Positions 36,437 through 43,345 of a DNA stretch of 43,345 nt are shown one piece after another. Under the pieces are notes generated by a model. That model was not told the DNA's origin, did not search any database, and worked only from the letters and a program-made list of their open reading frames with translations. Within the stretch, counting starts at the first letter, position 1; each line of letters starts with the position of its first letter. The DNA is from Entamoeba invadens IP1. Taxonomy: Eukaryota; Evosea; Mastigamoebida; Endamoebidae. The stretch covers positions 68,225 to 111,569 of the forward strand of contig NW_004191695.1 of NCBI RefSeq assembly GCF_000330505.1. Reading direction: 5' to 3'. Made by a program: the position numbers and the translations under genes.

Positions 36437-36687
36437 CAGTCAAAGGCGTCTATTTGTCGTGAATTCGACAAAAAAAATAATTTATTTGTAATAAACGAGT
36501 GAATTTTTTAAAAAATTCTTTTTTATATTGAAATTTATTTTTATAAAAAAATTCTTTTTAATTCAACAAAAGTTACAAATAGGAGAATAAAAATAAATTA
36601 ATTGTCGTAAACCATAATGATTGGCCAGTTGCACGACAAATAGACTTGTTCGAAAATTAAGATTAAGACAAATAGAGCCTTTTACTG
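36437..36687. mobile_element. Tc1/mariner-type MITE, family A copy 2
   Basis: Second copy of the element at 2639-2887, same orientation. It has the same left end (CAGTCAAAGGCGTCTATTTG), shared interior (TTTTTAATTCAACAAAAGTT; TAATTGTCGTA) and a diverged right end (AGCCTTTTACTG). TA precedes it (36435-36436). The right flank is TT. Length is 251 bp. Confidence 0.8.
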
Positions 36688-36817
36688 TTGTCAACAAACT
36701 GTTTATGTTATAACTTGACAATTAATATTTTTAAATGCGTTTTTTTTTGATTTAGTTGGTTCTGACAAACAAAAAATGATAGTCATAATAATCATTTAAG
36801 ATCCACATTACTTATAC

Positions 36818-37639
36818 TTATTTAGGTATTTTCCCGTTCCTTCCGAAGTGCTGCGAAACGACGTTCAATTCAACGTTTGTTCTATTGACGTACCTACAAA
36901 TGACATGGGCAGTACAATCTTCTGAGTCGTGGTAATTTGAATATTTGAGACCACGCAAAAACAGCTCTGTCTCACTTTTCGACCGAAGAACACCAAACGC
37001 TCCCCAAATGTATTTATTCACATATGATATATCATCTGTGTATAACTTTCCATAATCATTCTCGATAGTCGAAATTTTAGAGAAGCACCTTTTGTTCTCG
37101 TTCTTGTTTCTTTCCATCAACTCTTTGATTGCTGAGAATGTGTAACTTTCATACGTTTGATCATCCTCTGCCATCAAATAATAATCTGCGGGATGTGTTT
37201 TTATGGAGTGGTGTAGTGCAGATCTGAACAAGTAATTGACTGTCATGTATTTCCTAAATATCTGCTCACTCCAAACTGGCGCACCTATTCGACTGTAATG
37301 TGTGGAATAATATTCGTTTCCCCATTCACATGGAATTGCTCCCTCCTTTAATGGGAAATGAGGCCAATAGGTTATAACAGGTATGTTTGGAAATTCGACC
37401 TTCATAATCTGTGTGACTTTTTCTAAATCAGGGTAATCGCAATCTTCCAAACACCCCTTTACAAAGTAAAAGTTGCTTATCTCCAAATCAGGAGGCATGT
37501 TTTTGAAAGCTGCAAACAAGTCCTTCATTGTACGTAAAAGCGCTTTTGACATCACCCCTTCCTTGGGAGCTGTCACTAACACTATAGTTAGCGTGTGCGA
37601 TGTTGCAAGGGGAATGAGAACAAAGACAAACACAAGCAT
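36818..37639 (-). CDS. Secreted or lumenal glycosyltransferase, GT54 (MGAT4)-like
   Basis: A 273-residue protein. Residues 1-14 are a hydrophobic signal peptide (MLVFVFVLIPLATS). ADYYLMAEDDQTY (151-163) contains the acidic EDD triad typical of metal-binding nucleotide-sugar transferases. IWGAFGVLRSKSETELFLRG and the C-terminal VVSQHFGRNGKIPK (260-273) parallel the end of the GT54 N-acetylglucosaminyltransferase IV catalytic domain, where a QHVG-type motif is present. It would act in the ER or Golgi on glycoproteins. The family assignment is from motif pattern only. The donor and acceptor are unknown. It is shorter than animal MGAT4, as the stem is missing. Single intact gene between MITE copy 36437-36687 and a long gene desert. 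Confidence 0.7.
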   Translation of the reverse strand: MLVFVFVLIPLATSHTLTIVLVTAPKEGVMSKALLRTMKDLFAAFKNMPPDLEISNFYFVKGCLEDCDYPDLEKVTQIMKVEFPNIPVITYWPHFPLKEGAIPCEWGNEYYSTHYSRIGAPVWSEQIFRKYMTVNYLFRSALHHSIKTHPADYYLMAEDDQTYESYTFSAIKELMERNKNENKRCFSKISTIENDYGKLYTDDISYVNKYIWGAFGVLRSKSETELFLRGLKYSNYHDSEDCTAHVICRYVNRTNVELNVVSQHFGRNGKIPK

Positions 37640-38036
37640 TTGGAATTTGTATTTATTTTTTCCTTGTTAGTTGCTATTACTTATTGTTTACTATTATTAT
37701 ATGTTTACCATATATTTAAGTACCTTTCTAAATAATTGTTTACAAATATAAACAATATCGACTATTTTAATCCCAGTCTCTATAACAAATTATATATGGT
37801 TTATTTTACTTATATTTTACTATAACATTTTGGAAACTTTGGATATACACACAAATTTGTCGACAATGACAAATAACTGGTTTTTTATTGTGAAAAGATT
37901 TTTTCTTATTATTTCGTATTTTTGACTGTATTGAAATTATAGTTTTATTAATAAATTAACTACAACTAGGCAATGTTGGAGTTATATTTAAATTACAACA
38001 CCCTTTTCAAAACCCTATTTATATAATTTTAATATA
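37640..38036. other. Intergenic, no gene seen
   Basis: AT-rich promoter region of the glycosyltransferase. Confidence 0.45.
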
Positions 38037-38251
38037 CAGTTGACCAAGTAATTATCAGAGATTAAATAATTGTCAGAACGGTGTATTTCCCTTTGATTGG
38101 CTTGAAAATAACGGGTTTTTAAAAGGTGAAAAAAAGGCACACTAAAAAATCGTTAGTAACTAAATTTATTTTTATAATAGTTCTTAATTAAACTTTTGAA
38201 ACCATTTATTTTACTTCTTACAATTATTTAATCTCCGACTATTTTTTACTG
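38037..38251. mobile_element. TA-flanked MITE, left of a back-to-back pair
   Basis: The left end from 38037 reads CAGTTGACCAAGTAATTATC and its inner part AGAGATTAAATAATTGTCAG. The right end inward from 38251 reads CAGTAAAAAATAGTCGGAG and ATTAAATAATTGTAAG. Strong inverted similarity lies about 20-40 bp in from the ends. TA flanks it on both sides (38035-38036 and 38252-38253). Length is 215 bp. Confidence 0.7.
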
Positions 38252-38253
38252 TA

Positions 38254-38453
38254 CAGTTGGGCAAACAAACCTTCGCCCAGGAAATTAACCTTAGCCCAAA
38301 GAAAAACTAATTATTTTCTATTATTATATTAAAATAATAAACTATACATATATAAAAGTCAATTTTATAAAAAATTTGTTCTTTTATTAAAAACCCGTTT
38401 TTTTAAAGAAAAATATAGGAATTTCTTTGGGCTAAGGTTCATTTTCCCTACTG
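38254..38453. mobile_element. TA-flanked MITE, right of a back-to-back pair
   Basis: The left end from 38254 reads CAGTTGGGCAAACAAACCTT and CGCCCA. The right end inward from 38453 reads CAGTAGGGAAAATGAACCTT and AGCCCAAAGAAA. A further CCTTAGCCCAAAGAAA copy lies just inside the left end. TA on both sides (38252-38253, shared with the previous MITE, and 38454-38455). Length is 200 bp. Confidence 0.75.
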
Positions 38454-40491
38454 TAGTTATAAAGTCTGTTTTTATTTAACGATATTCTAAAAATATAACA
38501 AAGAAAAGAACTAGACCGAAAACATTAAACTATAATTTACTATACTCGATATAGAAAAAAAAACCATTAAATATTAATAAAATTGTCATTCATTAAAATT
38601 AATGATAAAGCAATCCTTATCATTAACTTTTTTCCAAATCACTTGTTGTCGTTTTCAATTCGACCCAAATGATAATTTGACATGTCTACTCTATAAAATA
38701 TGACAACATATTCATTTTGAATAATAAATCATATTATAATATGATAATATTATAAATAAAAGAAAAAACCCAATACAGTGCTTATTGGCAGAATATCCCA
38801 AATTATTGGATGCGCCAAATCTTTTTAGGCCACAAAATCGGGTCGCAACTCTTAAAAATAGAGCATTTTATAAATAAACAGACAAATTTTATTTTTTTCT
38901 GAACAAATAAATTGTTAAATATTATTCAATTAATTAACAGATCAATTCCAAAATTACATCATGTTAAAAATACGACATCTAGATTATTTTTAGAAATACG
39001 AACTGTAACTAAACAATTTTAACCTTAGAACGCTGATTCAAATCCACCTTTTTCTATCCCCTTCCTTTGGGACCAACTGGAAAATACTATTTATTATTTC
39101 TTTTTATACAAAAAAATAAAATCAACAAATAATCATAACCATACTTATTTATTCTTTACAATTGATACATATTGCGCGGAAGTGTTCATAACAGCACCAA
39201 ACATCAAATCCTTTATTTTAACAAACAATGTATTTGAATTTAGTTCTTTTTACATGAACAAAAGTGTCCAAACAATCAGTTTCATTGTTTAGACAGGTGT
39301 TATTTAATTATCATTCTGAGTGTCCAAAGACGTGTTCTTTATTGAAGTCGGAATCCTTTATTGATCTTATCAATTTGGTTTAGTTAGTTAGTTTGGTTAA
39401 AATTGATTTTTGTCAAAAATTATTATATTATATTATTGATAAAATATAATTATTTTAAATAGTTAATTTTTATGTTAATTATGTTTATCAACATCTGTTT
39501 TTTTCATAATTAAAAAAAGTGGATGTAAATTCAAATCCTATAATTTTTATTATTTTTTCCAGTTCCTCCTTCCTACGGTTAAATTATTCCGATCAAAACA
39601 AATAACTTCTTACAACACAGAAATTGTTTCTGATTTTTCTCAATTTTTCAGAACCACACTCTTAGATCCACCTAATCCTACAATTGAATATTTTCATTTT
39701 CTTTTTTTCTATGTTTACCAACAAACTTGTAGTTTAAAATTTTCGAATCAATATTTGAATTGGCACACTTTTTGAATATAATTTTCATATTTCATAATAC
39801 ATTGCAAAAATACCAATAAGGATAATTAAAAAGCAACTCGTCAAGTACATAATAATTTTGAAAAAGAAAACAAATAAAAAATATTTTGTATTTGAGTAGA
39901 TAAAGATGTTTTTATTTTGGAAGATATTTTAATTCAATTTAGTTTGAATTTTTTTAGACATTTCATTGTTATTACATAATTACTGATAATGTTGTAATAA
40001 GAGTGTAATGGTACTGTTTATTGATGTATACGGTCAAATAGCAAAGCTGTGTATGACCATAAATACAAACATAATGAAAAATTTACCATTTGTTGTTTAC
40101 CCTTTATTTTTTTGGAATATGAAAATAAAATGAAGGTGACTTAAATAGTCACTTATGAAATATTTTTTTGTTTATGAGAATAAAATACAGAAGCTTTTGC
40201 TTATGGGTTTTTGATTTTTTAAAGCAGATATTTTTTGAATGAAAAGATGGGAATTCAAAGAAAACAAGAAATAGAATCATGCAAATATGTTTAATTTATT
40301 CAACCGTACTAATACAAATGGAGGATAAAGTAAACGACAAAGTATAAATAACCCGTTTTTCTGAGCATGTTTATTGTTCAATAGTTGTATTTCTCTGTTA
40401 ATCCAAGTTTTTAATCCCAATAAATAATTGGTAAAGGGAAAGTAGGTGACAACACTCCGATGCTATTTTTTCGTTGTTTTCCAAAAAATAA
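38454..40491. other. Gene desert
   Basis: About 2 kb of AT-rich DNA. A small hairpin lies near 39269-39296. No coding sequence, tRNA or element recognised. A GATTCAAATCC at 39035-39045 looks like a tRNA T-loop but lacks the stems. Confidence 0.45.
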
Positions 40492-40725
40492 GGGGAAAAA
40501 AACTGTAAATTTAAAAAAACACAAAAAGGGCAAGAATGTGTTCAAGCTTTTCTGAAAAAAGGTGATCTTAATAAAAAAAGAACTTCAATAATAAAAAAAC
40601 AAATGATCACCAATGAAATCACGAACCCTCATCGACATAACTCATTCAAATTAACCAAAGACAATAGAAAGCCAGACACTCTTCCAATTATTGCCATTGT
40701 ACACTTTAAATTACAACGAGTTTAG
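40492..40725 (+). pseudogene. Coding-like relic, unknown protein
   Basis: A 77-codon open stretch without a proper start (GEKNCKFKKTQKGQECVQAF, LKKGDLNKKR, NEITNPHRHNSFKLTKDNRK, TLPIIAIVHFKLQRV). Its composition is unlike the flanking AT-rich DNA and rather gene-like. No family recognised. Probably the 3' end of a decayed gene. Confidence 0.35.
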
Positions 40726-40753
40726 TTGAGATGATAAAAAGGTAACAGTCTTA

Positions 40754-41104
40754 CTATTTCGTTAAGACGGATTTGTTCTTTACATATTTTTTTACTTTTT
40801 CTGAAATAATATGATTATTTAGACCCTCGTTGGATAGATCAAGCACAATGAGATCTGTCACTTCTTTGATGTGGCAGACTATTGTCTTATTTATTATCTC
40901 TTTTTGTTTGGAGTCAAAGTCTGCAATGTTAATGACATTAACGTTGTTGTTGGGGCTGTGAGTTTAATCATTGTTGTTTGATTGGGGAATACTGTTGTCT
41001 AAAAACGGTCTAAAACAATTTGACAAGTCGAAGAGCACTTTATATATCATTGAAAAAGTGAAAAGCGCATTCAATATTACGGGAAACTATTGCTTTACTT
41101 TGAA
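40754..41104 (-). pseudogene. Coding-like relic, unknown protein
   Basis: Minus-strand register reading KAIVSRNIECAFHFFNDI, a frameshift, VLFDLSNCFRPFLDNSIPQS, a stop, then THSPNNNVNVINIADFDSKQ and KEVTDLIVLDLSNEGLNNHI to a TAG at 40754-40756. The text is clearly protein-like with host codon use, but I cannot name the family. Confidence 0.45.
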
Positions 41105-41439
41105 ATGACGCGATAATTTTTTCATTTGTTTCTGACTGGTTTATTTCTTTTTATTTTTTAAATGTTAATGTTGTGTGTTATTTTTTTAAAGTTAATGAGT
41201 CTTTTATTCAGTTTTGTAAGAGAGCCAAAATATTCTGTGAATTGTTCATTAAGTAATAAGAAATAGGCGTTACAATGTATACAACACTTTATGCAAAAAA
41301 TGATAGTAATTGTTAATTCAATTATATGTTATTAAAATGTTAATATTGTTTTTTTTTTGTTTTATAAAACATTATTTCTTGTCACTGACTTTATCCTTGT
41401 CACCAATATTTTCCTCTATCTGTATGTTTTTATGTTTCA

Positions 41440-41940
41440 TATTATTTGTACATTATATATACACATCGAGCATTTCAAACATCCCAAAGTCTCTGATATT
41501 TCACCACAATTAGTAATATACACTATCACAAACACCGTTTTTATTCATAATATATTTGTTATCACACTTTTCACCAATACAATCCTTTTTCAAATCACAC
41601 ATTATTATCACACTTTCGACACTTTTTGTTGTTGACAAAATACCCATCTACACATCACACATACTGCCCATTTACATTATATGAACTGCAGATGCTTTTA
41701 AGTGCAATTTTGACACTTCTCAGTGTTCATCGAACATTCCATGTGTTTTGTGTTGCATTTGAGGCATTTGCTTTCTATATCGGTATAATATCCCTTTACA
41801 TGACGAAGACATTCAACTGGTGATAATAATATATTATAATATTATAATATAATAAGATTTCGTAATTATAGTTTTGTGCTCTAGTGCTTTTGTATCATCA
41901 TCATTGCAACAGAACATAACCAGATTCACAATGACAGGAC
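41440..41940 (-). pseudogene. Cys-rich receptor ectodomain relic
   Basis: Minus-strand pieces: CHCESGYVLLQ (about 41935), then CLRHVKGYYTDIESKCLKCN, TKHMECSMNTEKCQNC (about 41815-41705), KCRKCDNN, KYIMNKNGVCDSVYY and GEISETLGCLKCSMC (about 41515-41465). The GYY...CxxC...CxxC spacing is the furin-like repeat of Entamoeba TMK-type receptors. Several stops and frame changes separate the pieces. Confidence 0.6.
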
Positions 41941-42615
41941 ATTTTCAATTAAATAATTAACAATGTGCAAATTGCCAAACGTAGACTTTTGTATAAATAA
42001 AATTCCTTTTATTGATGAAATTTCGTTACAATTTATCTCAATTATAAAGTAGTGTGGGGCACTTTGAATCAAAAATTTGACACTTGATTTGACTAACTGT
42101 ATACTTAACGCAATACAAGCGGCCTCAATTTAGATAACATAACAACATTATTTTATTAAGTTAAACGAAAGCATTTTTTAATAATATTTTCGATAATTTT
42201 ATGATTATAGTTTATGTATAATGTTATACTGTTTGTTTTTATATTTATTTTGAAAACAGCCTAAAACGGAGTAACTTTTAAGTATGTACAGATAAAGTAA
42301 TTGGTGACAATAAATATTTGCTTGATAGATTTATTTTAATTAATTTTTGAGTCTTTCATAGAAATTGATTTTTTTTGAAAAAATAAAAAACAAATAGTAT
42401 ATTTTTACATTAATTAATCCTTGGTTTTTTCTGTCGCCCATTTTTTCTTTCATCCTTAATCAGTTTTTGTGGAAGACTGCTCGGTTTTGAAGCACAATAT
42501 TTAATTTGTTTGTCAATGCAAAAAATGAGACTAATTTACTAAATATTTAATTAAATGGTATCTGTTCATAAGAATATATACCAAATCACAATCCATATCC
42601 ATTATTGTTTGTGAT
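41941..42615. other. Intergenic, no gene seen
   Basis: AT-rich 3' flank of the membrane-protein gene. No inverted-repeat element resolved. Confidence 0.45.
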
Positions 42616-43215
42616 TTACATTATAGTATAATATACGCCATTATGTAGTGTATTTTCATTTGGATATTTGCAACACATACAACAAAACAACGTTTTTAAA
42701 CAACCACACCAATCTGGACAAAGCTGTGGACACATTTCTTTATGTGTCATCCAACAACAACTGAAATTCCCGCACAGAAAAATACACCCCATTATCACGA
42801 TGATAGGCACAAATGCAATCAAATAACTCATTCCACTCGAATAAAAAATGATTTTGTAAATGAACACAAAAGAAGTCGCAAAAGATACTGCTGGAAATAC
42901 ACCAAACAAACAAGAACACCCACCACAAAATAGTTCTTTTTCTTGATCCGCAACAGTCACGTGGCCAAAACAAAAAGATTTGTTTTTATTACAATAAAAA
43001 AACGAGAGTAATGGAAAGTAAATCAGATTAAAAACATACCAATAACAAAAATACAAAGAGATCAAAACAATTCCACTCGTGTCACTCAAACTGTTGGGAA
43101 AAGTTAACTTGACAAAAAAACACAATAAGAAAACGAAAAGTGGCACATCCTTGAAAACGTTCTTAATTATTGAGAGCAACCCAAACCCACAAATTGGGCT
43201 TTTTGTATCTTCCAT
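42616..43215 (-). CDS. Four-helix membrane protein with Cys-rich tail
   Basis: A 199-residue protein from the ATG at 43215 (MEDTKSPICGFGLLS). The same frame is open 34 codons further upstream, but that part (MYHFLASLSCGFY) is less convincing and a TATAAG-like element lies between. Four hydrophobic segments are visible: PLFVFLLCFFVKLTF, GIVLISLYFCYWYVFNLIYF, GVFPAVSFATSFVFIYKIIF and AFVPIIVIMGCIFLCGNF. The C-terminal tail is rich in cysteine (CPQLCPDWCGC, FCCMCC), possibly palmitoylated or metal-binding. No enzymatic motif. Function unknown. Likely a member of a small Entamoeba membrane-protein family. Confidence 0.7.
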   Translation of the reverse strand: MEDTKSPICGFGLLSIIKNVFKDVPLFVFLLCFFVKLTFPNSLSDTSGIVLISLYFCYWYVFNLIYFPLLSFFYCNKNKSFCFGHVTVADQEKELFCGGCSCLFGVFPAVSFATSFVFIYKIIFYSSGMSYLIAFVPIIVIMGCIFLCGNFSCCWMTHKEMCPQLCPDWCGCLKTLFCCMCCKYPNENTLHNGVYYTIM

Positions 43216-43345
43216 TATTATATGACTTATAAATGGTGTTGAATGATATTTTCTCATCAAGATTTCGTTGATATTAACATAAAATCCACATGACAAAGAT
43301 GCGAGAAAATGATACACAAAGTGTGGAAAGTATACGTAATGTATT

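Noticed and set aside
39035..39045. GATTCAAATCC resembling a tRNA T-loop
   Set aside because: No T-stem, anticodon arm or acceptor stem can be formed around it on either strand.
41310..41823. Three overlapping plus-strand frames rich in Ile/Phe/His
   Set aside because: They are the antisense of the Cys-rich receptor relic on the minus strand, which explains the sequence better.

Overview
The window looks like AT-rich nuclear DNA of an Entamoeba species, most probably E. invadens. The evidence is protein content: many BspA-type leucine-rich-repeat (LRR) proteins with the same N-terminal head, a ferredoxin-nitroreductase fusion, a short 2[4Fe-4S] ferredoxin, decayed transmembrane receptor-kinase (TMK) sequence, intronless genes, TATA-like boxes about 30 nt before some start codons, and many DNA-transposon remnants. 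The genus call is strong. The species call is an inference from the abundance of DNA elements.

Layout. 1-2.9 kb: intergenic, with a 440-bp MITE that has a 10-bp target duplication and a TA-flanked MITE. 2.9-5.1 kb: a small relic (minus) and a coding-like plus-strand locus broken in several frames. 5.6-7.1 kb: a vWA-domain protein. 7.8-9.8 kb: a BspA-like gene with a frameshift. 10.1 kb: a 58-aa ferredoxin. 11.3-11.9 kb: a divergent Ras-like GTPase. 12.3-15.1 kb: a 936-aa BspA-like protein. 15.19-17.24 kb: a 2-kb element with identical-looking 256-bp terminal inverted repeats (TIRs) and very AT-rich genes. 17.8-18.4 kb: a hAT transposase relic and a MITE. 18.5-20.4 kb: a BspA pseudogene. 20.6-25.0 kb: a truncated MITE copy, a Cys-rich receptor pseudogene, and a 3.4-kb structure with 332-bp TIRs that encloses receptor fragments. 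25.3-26.3 kb: a myosin-rod-like coiled-coil pseudogene. 27.0-29.7 kb: a 930-aa protein with the LRR-family head. 30.3-30.9 kb: a TMK relic. 31.2-31.9 kb: the ferredoxin-nitroreductase. 32.3 kb: a small protein. 33.0-35.9 kb: two BspA-like genes in tandem. 36.4-38.5 kb: three MITEs and a GT54-like glycosyltransferase. 38.5-42.6 kb: gene-poor, with decayed coding fragments. 42.6-43.2 kb: a four-helix membrane protein.

Functionally this is a dynamic accessory region rather than an operon-like unit. A few housekeeping or redox genes (ferredoxin, nitroreductase, GTPase, vWA protein, glycosyltransferase) sit among expanding and decaying multigene families (BspA-like LRR proteins, TMK receptors) and transposons. 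Ferredoxin and the ferredoxin-nitroreductase could meet in the same low-potential electron-transfer chemistry. The best candidates for something undescribed are the 2,055-bp TIR element at 15190-17244, whose two TIRs each carry an inward-facing start codon, and the 3,404-bp TIR structure at 21614-25017 that encloses receptor gene fragments.
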